DNA from: an uncultured Novosphingobium sp.
Lineage (GTDB): Bacteria > Pseudomonadota > Alphaproteobacteria > Sphingomonadales > Sphingomonadaceae
Reading direction: 5' to 3'
DNA: 64,000 bases
NCBI GenBank assembly: GCA_946886075.1
Contig: CAMPHR010000006.1
Location: forward strand, 51,561 to 115,560
Shown: piece after piece, positions 17,002 through 25,170 of the stretch
Position numbering within the stretch: position 1 is the stretch's first letter
How the letters are laid out: each line of letters opens with the position of its first letter
The notes under the pieces: generated by a model
Told to the model about the DNA's origin: nothing
Seen by the model: the letters and a program-made list of their open reading frames with translations, nothing else
Databases searched by the model: none
Position numbers and translations under genes: made by a program

Positions 17002-17301
17002 GACATCCTTTCCATAGGTTCAGGGATCGGTCCCCGCGAATGGTGCCGCCGCTAGACGCGCGGGGCGGAGGCCGCAATCCGGTTCAGCGTCTCACAGGAA
17101 TTTTCGAACGAAACCGTGCTTTATATGCAACAGATAGCATGGCGGTTCTTCAGTTTAGCTTTTGATTCTGGCATATTAGCGCTGCTCATAGGCCCCTTTG
17201 CAAATTGCCCGGCCTCGCCGCGATGACGTGGCAGCGCGAAATGCGTGATGGCGTTAAGTTTGATTTTTTTCCTTTGTGATCGGGCAGAAGGAGAGGCGGT
17301 A
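17002..17301. promoter_or_regulatory. Divergent intergenic region upstream of the TonB receptor and the carrier remnant
   Basis: About 300 bases without a supportable gene. They hold the receptor's leader and Shine-Dalgarno at the left end and a T-rich patch (GATTTTTTTCC near 17261) at the right. No clear operator, RNA gene or repeat was recognised. Promoters for both directions are expected here but no confident -35/-10 pair can be named. Confidence 0.35.
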
Positions 17302-17948
17302 ATGATCGCCTATGATCCGCGTCAGGCGGGCAAAGGCGCCGACGATATGCTGGTGGCAGGAGGCGGGCAGGTTTGGCGCCTCACACCATGGCGCGCGGGC
17401 GGCGCGACGGGCGGGGATGCGTCGGACGGGGCAGTGCTTTCCCCCATGCCTGTCCGCATCATCGCTGTTGCAGTCGCGGCTGGGGAGGCCGTAGTGAAAG
17501 GGCGGAAGCTGCTGACGCTGGAAGCCATGAAGATGGAACACAGCCTTGTCGCGCCGTTCGACGGCACGATCCGCGCAGCTCAATGCCAGCGAATGCGGGC
17601 AGCAACCCGCAGCCGCTGCACATCGATGTGGAGGCGGCAAAGGCGAGTGAGTTCGGCCAGATCCTCGTCAACGGCACCTTCACCTTCGCCTTGATGATTG
17701 GCTTGTCGGTCGGCGACACGACGCTCGGCACGCTGATCGCCAATCTTGGCTATGACAAGCTGCTGATGCCAAAGCCCGTGTTCATCGGCGATACGCTGCG
17801 CGCGGAAACCGAGGTCATGGAATTGAAAGCCAGTAAGTCGCGCCCCGGTGCCGGGATAGTCACTTTCTCGCATCGCCTGATCAACCAGCGTGACGAGATC
17901 GTGTGCCAGTGCCTGCGCATGACTTTGATCAAAGGAAGCAACGTATAA
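17302..17948 (+). pseudogene. Fused remnants: biotin-carrier end of an acyl-CoA carboxylase joined to a MaoC hydratase fragment
   Basis: From the ATG at 17302 (AGAAGGAGAGG upstream) the frame gives the C-terminal part of an acyl-CoA carboxylase alpha subunit: [19 protein letters not shown] and the biotinylation site [20 protein letters not shown]. The homology then stops near 17580. In another frame a MaoC protein continues: [39 protein letters not shown] and [14 protein letters not shown], ending at 17948. The N-terminal part of MaoC and the end of the biotin domain are missing. A deletion across a carboxylase-MaoC boundary, as found in branched acyl-CoA clusters, explains both. A 121-residue MaoC piece could start at ATG 17583 but lacks the usual GD before NP. 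Function is very unlikely. Confidence 0.8.
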
Positions 17949-18050
17949 AGCTGCGTCAATTCCTTGCATCGCCAAAGGCCCTTACGTTAGGGGACAGCCA
18001 GAACCAATCGCGACAGTGCGATTAACTCGGGCAGGTTAGGCGTTTCGATA

Positions 18051-19685
18051 ATGGCAAATGCAGATTTTATCGTGGTGGGGACGGGCGCAGGTGGCCTTGC
18101 GGGTGCGATCTCTGCCAAGCTGAACGGCCTCAACCCGTTGATCATTGAAAAGTCGGCCCTTTGGGGTGGCACGAGCGCATTGTCCGGCGGCGGCGTGTGG
18201 ATCCCCAACAACCACCTGATGCAGCGGGACGGGATCGACGACAGTTTCGACGCCGCGCTTGCCTATATGGAGGCGACCATCGGCGATGTCGGCCCGTCCA
18301 GCAGCCGCGAACGCAAGACCGCCTATCTGAATGCCGGGCCCGACATGGTCCGTGGGCTTGAAGCACAAGGCCTCGGCTGGTGCCGTGCGCCGCGATACCC
18401 CGACTATCATCAGGATAAGCCCGGCGCGCGTGTGGGTCGCACGTTGGAGGGTGTGAGCTTCGACGGCAAGAAATTGGCGGGCTGGCTCAAGACCATGCGC
18501 ACGTCGGGCCTGCCATCCATGGTGATGAGCACTGACGATGCGCCCCAGATTCCGACCATGTTCCGGTCACTCAAATCCTTTTCTGCCGCGATGCGCATGA
18601 TGGGCCGCACACTGGCCTGGCGGGTACGCGGGCGCGAGCCGCTGTCGATGGGTGGCACGCTGGTCGCGCAGTTGATGGCGATCGTCCACAGGCTGGAGAT
18701 TCCCGTTCTCCTCGATACGCCGCTCAAATCGTTGATCCAGGATGGCGATCGCGTGGTCGGCGTCGTGACGGGCGAGGGACCAACCGAACAACGCATCATG
18801 GCCTCGCACGGCGTGTTGCTCGCCACTGGCGGGTTTGCGAAGAACAGCAGCTACCGCAAGCAATTTCAGGAAGTCGATGGGCGGTGGAGCCCGGCCAGCC
18901 CGGACGACACGGGCGACGGCCAGCGCATCGGGGCAGAAGCTGGCGCCGAACTTGCGCTGATGGACGCTGCCACCTGGTATCCGGTGTCGATACTGCCCGA
19001 TGGCACCATCAACGTCGGCATCTGGGAACGCACCTTGCCGGGATCGATTATCGTCGACAGTTCGGGCCAGCGCTACACGAACGAAGCGGCATCCTATGTG
19101 AATGCCGGACGTGCCATGCTGGACCGCGACAAGACCGTAAGCGCGGTGCCGAGCTGGCTGATCTTCGACAACCGCTACCGCAGCCGCTATTTCTTCGGAT
19201 CGACCCCGCCGGGAGTGAATGGTGAATTCCTCAAGAGCGGCTTCTTCATAAAGGCGGCAACGCTCGATGAACTGGCGGAGAAGTGCGGGATCGACGCGGA
19301 AGGACTGAAGCGGACGGTGCAACGGGTGAACGCCATGGCGCAAAATGGCGTCGATGAAGATTTTGGCCGTGGCGACAATGTCTATGATCAATATTATGGC
19401 GATCCGAAGAACCAGCCTAACCCATCCTTCGGCCCCATCGACAAAGCTCCATTTTACGCCACTCGCTTCTATCCGGGTGATCTGAGCACCAAAGGCGGGC
19501 TCATGGCGGACGAACATGCCCGCGTCATTCGCCCTGACGGCAGCGTGATCGGAGGGCTATATGCCGCTGGCAACTGCGCCGCGCCGGTCATGGGTAGGAC
19601 CTATCCGGGCGCGGGCGCGACGCTCGGCCCGTCCATGGTGTTCGCCTGGATCGCCGGGAAGCATGCTGCGGCGCACGGCGAATAA
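18051..19685 (+). CDS. FAD-binding dehydrogenase, 3-ketosteroid-delta1-dehydrogenase (KstD) type
   Basis: A 544-residue flavoprotein beginning with the dinucleotide motif VVGTGAGGLAGAISAKLNG and EKSALWGGTSALSGGGVWIP. The C-terminal block GGLYAAGNCAAPVMGRTYPG, then AGATLGPSMVFAWIAG, is that of KstD enzymes. Y518 and G522 have the tyrosine-x3-glycine spacing of the Rhodococcus active site (Y487/G491), and GQRYTNEAASY may supply another tyrosine. It would introduce a C1-C2 double bond in a 3-oxo steroid or a related cyclic ketone. It lies 102 bp after the carboxylase/MaoC scar, so it may be the survivor of a once larger cluster. Related fumarate-reductase-like flavoproteins are the alternative. 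Confidence 0.82.
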   Translation: MANADFIVVGTGAGGLAGAISAKLNGLNPLIIEKSALWGGTSALSGGGVWIPNNHLMQRDGIDDSFDAALAYMEATIGDVGPSSSRERKTAYLNAGPDMVRGLEAQGLGWCRAPRYPDYHQDKPGARVGRTLEGVSFDGKKLAGWLKTMRTSGLPSMVMSTDDAPQIPTMFRSLKSFSAAMRMMGRTLAWRVRGREPLSMGGTLVAQLMAIVHRLEIPVLLDTPLKSLIQDGDRVVGVVTGEGPTEQRIMASHGVLLATGGFAKNSSYRKQFQEVDGRWSPASPDDTGDGQRIGAEAGAELALMDAATWYPVSILPDGTINVGIWERTLPGSIIVDSSGQRYTNEAASYVNAGRAMLDRDKTVSAVPSWLIFDNRYRSRYFFGSTPPGVNGEFLKSGFFIKAATLDELAEKCGIDAEGLKRTVQRVNAMAQNGVDEDFGRGDNVYDQYYGDPKNQPNPSFGPIDKAPFYATRFYPGDLSTKGGLMADEHARVIRPDGSVIGGLYAAGNCAAPVMGRTYPGAGATLGPSMVFAWIAGKHAAAHGE

Positions 19686-19776
19686 GAATGTCGGGGAGCG
19701 AAATTCCAGGCTTGGTCCTTTTGGGTAAGACTTTCGCTCCAAAGACATAATCTGTCGCCTCCTCTATCCCCGTCGG

Positions 19777-20775
19777 ATGGCATCCGATCCGACGTGGTGG
19801 AATCAGGCAGGCTCTCATGTTGTGGCGGCGAGCGACTGGTGCGCGCGCCGGACGCCTGTTCGCATCGCCCTGCATCTGGCGGTCGGCGTCGGATTTCTCT
19901 GGCTCTTCCTGAGACAGGTCGATCTCGGCCCTGCTTTCGCGATCGTTGGCCGGGCTTCCGTCCTTCCGCTGCTGATTGCGCTTGTTGCCTATGCAGCCGA
20001 CTTCCTGCTGCGGGCTGCACGCTTCTGGCTGTTGTTGATGCGCGCATCGGGCCAAAGCTTGGCCTGGGCCCCTGTGCCTGGCCCTTTCATCGCCAGCTTC
20101 GGCATCAGTGACCTGTTGCCACTGCGCGCAGGGGACGTGTTCCGCCTTCTCTGGTTTCAGCGAAACATGAAGCTGCGTTCCGGCGGCGTGCTCGGCGCGA
20201 TGATGATCGAGCGATTTTTCGACCTGTTCTCACTTCTGCTGCTCGGTCTCGCGATCTTCACCTGGCACCTTGCCGGAGACTGGCGCTTCTGCCTGATCCT
20301 GCTGATACTAGTCTCCGGCATGGCAGGGTTGCTGGTGCCGATTGGCAGCCGAATGGCAGAGAAGGCGGGCACGCTTCGCTCCAAATGGCTGGCATGGCTG
20401 GCGTCCGCCGTTGGTTCTTTCCAGATGCTGCGATCGGTCCCGCTGCTTGCGGGCCTGACGGCCATGTCGCTTCTCTGCTGGCTGCTGGAGGCGGTGGTCA
20501 TGCTCGGCGCCTGGATCAGTCTTGGCGGTGCTGCGGAGCGCTGGGCAGAGCCCATGGCGGCCTTTGTGGGTAGCACGCTCGGCACCCTGTTTCCCGGATT
20601 GCCCGGCCATTTCGGCACGTTCGAGCTGTTCGGGCTTGAGATATTCTCCCGCAGCGGAGTGGAGCCGGGTTTCGCCGCCGCTGTCCTGCTGCTCGCGCAT
20701 CTTCTGCTGTGGGCGCCGACCGCTCTGTTCGCAATGATCTGGCTGCCGCTCAGCGGATCAGGAAAGACGGCGTAG
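19777..20775 (+). CDS. Flippase-like membrane protein (lysylphosphatidylglycerol synthase TM / UPF0104 family)
   Basis: A 332-residue integral membrane protein with about eight hydrophobic helices. LRAARFWLLLMRASGQ, FGISDLLPLRAGDVFRLLWFQ and MMIERFFDLFSLLLLG match the conserved first half of the LPG-synthase TM / AglD-like family, which includes HpnL and the flippase half of MprF. LGTLFPGLPGHFGTFELFGL is the conserved late glycine/proline loop. Such proteins move lipids or lipid-linked sugars across the inner membrane. Its end overlaps the convergent epimerase gene by 18 bp, tying it physically to the glycan operon. A flipping role in that pathway is inference. The start at 19777 has no strong Shine-Dalgarno. 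Confidence 0.82.
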   Translation: MASDPTWWNQAGSHVVAASDWCARRTPVRIALHLAVGVGFLWLFLRQVDLGPAFAIVGRASVLPLLIALVAYAADFLLRAARFWLLLMRASGQSLAWAPVPGPFIASFGISDLLPLRAGDVFRLLWFQRNMKLRSGGVLGAMMIERFFDLFSLLLLGLAIFTWHLAGDWRFCLILLILVSGMAGLLVPIGSRMAEKAGTLRSKWLAWLASAVGSFQMLRSVPLLAGLTAMSLLCWLLEAVVMLGAWISLGGAAERWAEPMAAFVGSTLGTLFPGLPGHFGTFELFGLEIFSRSGVEPGFAAAVLLLAHLLLWAPTALFAMIWLPLSGSGKTA

Positions 20776-21780
20776 CAAGCCGATCATATGTTGCTGGACG
20801 GGTGAACGGTGGGCAGATGCACCCTGAGCATGGGAGCGATGTGCGCAGAACCAGTCATAGCTTTCCGCCAGCATGTCCGCGTTCGAATAGCGCGCGCTCC
20901 AGCCGAGCTTTTCGAGCGGCGCGGTGTCGAACCAGCAGTCACGATGATAGGTGCGGTATTGCCAGGGGACCAGTGGCGAAAGCCTCATCTGGCGCAGCAG
21001 GCCAAGCGCTGCCATGGCAGGAGCGGTCGGCAGGCCCATGATGCGCGAGGTGCTGTCCGCATGTGCGATCAGCCCTTCCAGATCTTGGCGCAGGGTGCCG
21101 AAGCGATTGGTCCCCACATTATAGGTTCCCGGCTGTCGGCGCGCGAGCACCAACAGGATGAAATCGACCAGGTCGTCGGCATGGATGAACTGCATCCGGT
21201 TCGATCCGTCACCGATGATGAAGAGCCGCCGCCCCTCCGCGATCCACTGGAAAAGGATCTGGTAAATGCCCAGCCTTCCTTCCCCCAGAGTGGCGCGCGG
21301 CCGGATGATGGTAAGTGGCATGCCAGCCCGGCCGCAGATGTCCGACACAATGCGTTCTGCCGCCAGCTTGGACTGGCCATAGGGCTCGAACGGGCGCGGT
21401 CCGGTGGCTTGGGTGATGGGCCCTTTGGGGGGAAGGCCGAAGATGGCGGTGCTGCTCACATGCACGAACGCGCGCGCCCCGGCACGGACAGCCTCTTGCG
21501 CGACGATGCGCGATCCCTCGACATTGACCTCATGATAGCGCCGCCCCGCGTTGGACTGCGCCACCAGCGCGGCGTGATGGTGCAGCACATCGACACCGCG
21601 CATCGCCAGGGCGACCGTTTCGCGATCACATACGCTGCCCTGATGAAATTCGATGTCCGGCATTAGGGCAGGATCGCGGACCAGATCCAATATTCGCACC
21701 CTGTCCCCCGCCTGATGCAGGCGCTGGGCGAGGCGCGATCCGATAAATCCCGATCCCCCCGTCACAAGGTGCGTGGTCAA
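20758..21780 (-). CDS. NAD-dependent epimerase/dehydratase (extended SDR)
   Basis: This 340-residue protein begins HLVTGGSGFIGSRLAQRLHQ, an NAD(P)-binding motif, and has the extended-SDR catalytic set: VHVSSTAIFG with the serine and PYGQSKLAAE with tyrosine and lysine. Relatives epimerise, reduce or dehydrate nucleotide- or lipid-linked sugars, and 3-beta-hydroxysteroid-like members exist. It starts with TTG inside the end of the GMC gene (TTGA, 4-nt overlap) and is the last gene of the seven-gene operon. With the GMC oxidase it could perform an oxidation/reduction epimerisation like DprE1/DprE2 of mycobacteria; that pairing is my inference. Confidence 0.85.
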   Translation of the reverse strand: MTTHLVTGGSGFIGSRLAQRLHQAGDRVRILDLVRDPALMPDIEFHQGSVCDRETVALAMRGVDVLHHHAALVAQSNAGRRYHEVNVEGSRIVAQEAVRAGARAFVHVSSTAIFGLPPKGPITQATGPRPFEPYGQSKLAAERIVSDICGRAGMPLTIIRPRATLGEGRLGIYQILFQWIAEGRRLFIIGDGSNRMQFIHADDLVDFILLVLARRQPGTYNVGTNRFGTLRQDLEGLIAHADSTSRIMGLPTAPAMAALGLLRQMRLSPLVPWQYRTYHRDCWFDTAPLEKLGWSARYSNADMLAESYDWFCAHRSHAQGASAHRSPVQQHMIGLLRRLS

Positions 21781-23186
21781 GCGAAGCGCCTTTCAATAGC
21801 GCGCAGTGCGTTGCGGTGCGCGATGGCCATGACCGATCCTTGCGGATTGGCGATGGTCGGCCCGCACATCAGCGATGCGTCGGCGATGCGTAGCCCATCG
21901 CCGCCATGCACCCGCCCCCAGCTGTCGGTCGCGGCGATCCGTTGATTCTCCCCCATCGGGCAGGATGCGAAGACATGCACCGACGATAGCGAAGCGGACT
22001 TGCGCGGCAGCCGCTTGGGCAACGCATCGATCTCGGCGGCGGATCGAAGCAGGGGAAGCCCCGGCAGGCAGGGCTGAACTGCCTCCGCCCCGGCGGCGAA
22101 CAGCGCGCGCAGCAGGTGGCGGAGTCCGTCATACAGCGCTTCCAGTTCGCCTTCGTCATGGGCCACGGAAACGACCGGGTCCCGCGCGCCGGGCAGGCAC
22201 CTCACCTTGGCACGGCCGCTACCATTCTGGACATAATAGAGCCCCATCCGGTCCGAAGCATGCGCGATGTGGCAGCGCATGTCCGGATTGCCCGCCAGCG
22301 CCAACGCCAGGAGGGCGGGTGAACTGATCGAGCAGCCGATGCCGAAACGCGGTTCGAAACCCTTGATCTGGTGCACGGGATCGGGATCGCCAAGCCTGTT
22401 CACCGCATCGCTGAACAGCGCGACGGCCTTCAGCATGGGATGAAAGCGCAGGCTGTTGCCGACATTATGCCGGATGCCGGAGCGGCGCAACAGCGCAGGC
22501 GTCTGGATCGCGCCGCATGCCACGAACAGTCCGTCCGCCTCTATTTCCATCTCTCGTCCATCGCGGACCGCGCTGACCCGCCACCGCCGGTTGGCGCGGC
22601 TAATGCGCACCGCACGGGTCCCGGCCATCAACTCGCCGCCCGCACGCCGGAATTGCGGGATGAATGTCTCGCTCATCGATTGCTTGCGTCCGCTCACATA
22701 GTCGAACAGCCTGGGCGCCTGCACGCAATCCCAGCCTAGCGCCGCGCCCCCGTCGCCCAGCCGCTGGGACAAAGGCGGCGCGCGTCCGGGAAGACCGGCC
22801 ACTTTCGCCCTCGCCTCGCAAGCGTCGAAATGGGGGGCGAGCGCCTCGCCCGTCAGCGCATCGACCTGATATTCGCGCGCCCACTGCTCCAGAACATAGG
22901 CTGGCGTGCGATGGTAGAGCCCACGATTGACCTCGCTCCCACCCCCGACGCAGCAGCCTTCCATATAGCTGATCGACGGCTTGCCGAACGCAAGGCTGAG
23001 GCCCCTGTTGCGATATTTGCGCACGATCTCGTCGCCCGAAAAATGCCTGCACGCGTCCAAGGGCAGGTCCGGCCCTTCTTCCAGCAACAGCGTTTGAAAG
23101 CCCGCCTCGGCGCACAAGGCGGCGGTGACTGATCCGCCCGGCCCTGAACCGAGCACGGCCACATCGATGCGAAGCCGGTCAGCCAT
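21777..23186 (-). CDS. GMC-type FAD-dependent oxidoreductase
   Basis: The ATG at 23186 (MADRLRIDVAVLGSGPGGS) is chosen over an upstream in-frame extension and yields about 469 residues. The FAD-binding motif is G13-S-G-P-G-G18. YMEGCCVGGGSEVNRGLYHR matches the GMC signature, and VHVFASCPMG with GGDGLRIADASLMCGPTIAN and PQGSVMAIAHRNA form the conserved C-terminal active-site and flavin blocks. GMC enzymes oxidise alcohols of sugars, choline or lipids. The gene overlaps the small upstream protein by 8 nt and the epimerase by 4 nt. An alcohol of a lipid-linked sugar is the context-based substrate guess; cholesterol-oxidase-like activity is an alternative. Confidence 0.88.
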   Translation of the reverse strand: MADRLRIDVAVLGSGPGGSVTAALCAEAGFQTLLLEEGPDLPLDACRHFSGDEIVRKYRNRGLSLAFGKPSISYMEGCCVGGGSEVNRGLYHRTPAYVLEQWAREYQVDALTGEALAPHFDACEARAKVAGLPGRAPPLSQRLGDGGAALGWDCVQAPRLFDYVSGRKQSMSETFIPQFRRAGGELMAGTRAVRISRANRRWRVSAVRDGREMEIEADGLFVACGAIQTPALLRRSGIRHNVGNSLRFHPMLKAVALFSDAVNRLGDPDPVHQIKGFEPRFGIGCSISSPALLALALAGNPDMRCHIAHASDRMGLYYVQNGSGRAKVRCLPGARDPVVSVAHDEGELEALYDGLRHLLRALFAAGAEAVQPCLPGLPLLRSAAEIDALPKRLPRKSASLSSVHVFASCPMGENQRIAATDSWGRVHGGDGLRIADASLMCGPTIANPQGSVMAIAHRNALRAIERRFA

Positions 23187-23553
23187 AGCGCCTGTCCTCC
23201 CGTTGATCGGCCTTCTCCTCCTGCTGGTCGGGCCACAGGCCAAACAGCGTCAGGCTGACATAGAGCGTCATCAGCATGCGGCACGGCCCCAGGGCGGATC
23301 GCTCCCATGCTTCCACCTGCCGCAGCCGCTCTTTCTGCCGCAGCCGATGGAACGGACATCCGCGCCGGATGAGGGGCCACGCGTCGAAGGCAAGCGTCGC
23401 CAGATGCAGGGGAGGGCGAAGATAGCCGGGCATGCCAGCCAGGCTGTCCATGACGAACCGGCGAGCTATGTCCGGTTGCGCGGCATCGCCTCTTTCCCGC
23501 TGCGCCACTGCCTCTACCAGCGCGCCGATCGCGGCTCGGGCGTCAGGCATCAT
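23179..23553 (-). CDS. Small helical protein, probable detached N-terminal part/partner of the GMC oxidoreductase
   Basis: A 124-residue protein beginning MMPDARAAIGALVEAV. It has helical, Arg/Leu-rich sequence without a clear signal peptide: MPGYLRPPLHLATLAFDAWP, then RLRQKERLRQVEAWERSALG, and a hydrophobic MLMTLYVSLTLFGLWP near the end. A similar helical region precedes the flavin domain in long single-chain GMC oxidoreductases, where a PLLR...ERxxxLxxWERS pattern occurs. Here it is a separate gene overlapping HAD by 11 nt and GMC by 8 nt, so the two halves may assemble as subunits. The comparison is from memory and is moderate. The gene is real by its overlaps and coding quality. Confidence 0.65.
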   Translation of the reverse strand: MMPDARAAIGALVEAVAQRERGDAAQPDIARRFVMDSLAGMPGYLRPPLHLATLAFDAWPLIRRGCPFHRLRQKERLRQVEAWERSALGPCRMLMTLYVSLTLFGLWPDQQEEKADQREDRRYG

Positions 23554-24184
23554 GGCGAAACATGGGCTCGCGAAAATGGCGGAAGTCCCGTCCCCGGATC
23601 AGTGACCGTACCCCCACGCGCCGCGCCGCTTCACCATCCCGGTCGTCGCGGTCGCCGATCATCAGCGTTCGGGCGGGCACCGTCTTCGCCTGCTCGATCA
23701 GCCACAACAGCCCAGCCGGGTCGGGCTTCAACCGGCCCACATCCTCTGCCGTGACGCACAGATGCGCCGACAGGCCCAGGGCGTCGAGCTTCCCTTCTGG
23801 CCGATAGTCGGAAAAGACCGCCAGCACATGGCGCCGCGCCAGCCGGGTGAAGAGCGATCCCGCGCCCGGTGTTCGGCAGTCGCGCAACAATGGCAGCGGG
23901 CGACGCTCCATCCAGTCGGCAACGATCGCGCGCACCTGATCGGGTTGATGGCCGGGCAGGGCATATTGCGCATCGGCAAAGTCGCTGGCCATGACATCGC
24001 CCATCGCTTCCCGCTGTCGGCGATAGGCGGACAGCGTGCGCATCACCGACAGGCTGCGGCTGCGGATGGCTTCCCGCGCGAGCAGTCCCGCCATGCGCCG
24101 CCGCAACCGGGGCTGGTCGTACAGGGTGCCGTCCATGTCGAACACGATCAGGTCGAACCTGTCCCAGGAAACTGCAGCCGTCAC
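23543..24184 (-). CDS. HAD-superfamily phosphatase
   Basis: This 213-residue protein has all four HAD motifs: nucleophile DMDGTLYD (D16 with D18), AVFSDYRPEGK as motif II, RLKPDPAGLLWL with the lysine, and MIGDRDDRDGEAARRVGVRS with the metal-binding acids. The helical cap between motifs I and II is that of subfamily I. It starts with GTG overlapping the UbiA stop (GTGA). In mycobacteria, decaprenyl-phosphoryl-5-phosphoribose made by a UbiA enzyme must be dephosphorylated; a HAD enzyme here could do that step. That assignment is inferred from gene order; phosphatase chemistry itself is well supported. Confidence 0.87.
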   Translation of the reverse strand: MTAAVSWDRFDLIVFDMDGTLYDQPRLRRRMAGLLAREAIRSRSLSVMRTLSAYRRQREAMGDVMASDFADAQYALPGHQPDQVRAIVADWMERRPLPLLRDCRTPGAGSLFTRLARRHVLAVFSDYRPEGKLDALGLSAHLCVTAEDVGRLKPDPAGLLWLIEQAKTVPARTLMIGDRDDRDGEAARRVGVRSLIRGRDFRHFREPMFRHDA

Positions 24185-25170
24185 GGCCGGGCGTAGACGT
24201 GGCTGGGTGAGGACAGGTCGCTGATCGACGGGATGTCGATGAAGGACAGGCCCGCCAGCGCCGCGATGACGATGAAGGACGCCATCATCAGCCGCCGTGA
24301 ACGGAACAGCCGTTCAGGGCGGGACGCGACCGAATCCCGCCGCATCGCCAGCCAGAAATAGCTGGCGAACAGCACGGCGATGAACGGCAGCGCGAATATA
24401 TATTCCTGCCGGTACCGGATCAGGAATGCGGCCACGAAGAAGGCGGACAGCATGGCGTAGAGCATGCAGGATACCGCCAGATTTTCCGCATTGTAGCTGG
24501 CGAAGGACCGGCGGTAACGCGCCAGCAGGTCAGCCCCACCCGTCTCGCTGATATCGCGATATTCGGCCAGCCGCTTGGCCGCCATCAGGAACGCGCCGCC
24601 CATCCAATAGGCGAGCAGCAATGTCGTAGGCGCGCGGGTATAAGGCTCGATCATCGTCCAGCCCAGCATCAGGCGGATCGGGTTGTTGATGCTCTCGCTG
24701 ATCACATCGAGATAGACGCGATCCTTGGTGCGGACCGGCGGCACATTGTAGATAAGGCCCGACAGGACGAACGCCGTCGAAGTCCAGGCGAACAAGGCCC
24801 CCAGCTGCACCGCAAGCGACAGGCCAAGGATGACCAGCAACAGATATTCGGCATAGACGATCGGCGCCGACAAATTGCTCTGCACTGCGGTACGGGCTGA
24901 CTTCAGCGGATGGAAGGCGTCGAAGTCGCGGTCCAGCCATTCGTTGATCACATAATTGGCCGAAGCGATGGCGACGGCGCTGATGAGGCCGAGCAGCAGC
25001 GTTATCAGGCGGGGGTCCTGGGCCGGGTCTCGCAAGACATAGGCGAGGACGATCCCGGGGAGGATGAACACATGCTTCGTCATATGGTCCAGCCGGGCGA
25101 TGGCGACATAATCGCGCCACCGGCCATGTGGAGCCTGGATTGGACTGACCGTCATGGCTTCCTCACTCAT
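24181..25170 (-). CDS. UbiA-family membrane transferase, decaprenyl-phosphate phosphoribosyltransferase-like
   Basis: A 329-residue integral membrane protein with about eight or nine helices. The first acidic motif is N76-E-W-L-D80-R-D-F-D84, followed directly by AFHPLKSAR. That HP-x-K-x-x-R extension resembles phosphoribosyl-diphosphate-using members (mycobacterial Rv3806c type) rather than quinone prenyltransferases. The second motif region is YLDVISESINNPIRLMLGW. Such an enzyme would join polyprenyl phosphate to phosphoribosyl diphosphate at the inner face of the membrane. The HAD, GMC and SDR genes downstream could dephosphorylate and epimerise the product. A UbiA enzyme for another lipid is possible; aromatic prenylation seems unlikely here. 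Confidence 0.8.
   Translation of the reverse strand: MSEEAMTVSPIQAPHGRWRDYVAIARLDHMTKHVFILPGIVLAYVLRDPAQDPRLITLLLGLISAVAIASANYVINEWLDRDFDAFHPLKSARTAVQSNLSAPIVYAEYLLLVILGLSLAVQLGALFAWTSTAFVLSGLIYNVPPVRTKDRVYLDVISESINNPIRLMLGWTMIEPYTRAPTTLLLAYWMGGAFLMAAKRLAEYRDISETGGADLLARYRRSFASYNAENLAVSCMLYAMLSAFFVAAFLIRYRQEYIFALPFIAVLFASYFWLAMRRDSVASRPERLFRSRRLMMASFIVIAALAGLSFIDIPSISDLSSPSHVYARP

Noticed and set aside
14539..17055. An 838-codon open frame on the plus strand opposite the second TonB receptor
   Set aside because: It is exactly antisense to a protein with full receptor signatures, signal peptide and terminator. Long antisense frames are common in GC-rich genes, and its product has no recognisable domain.
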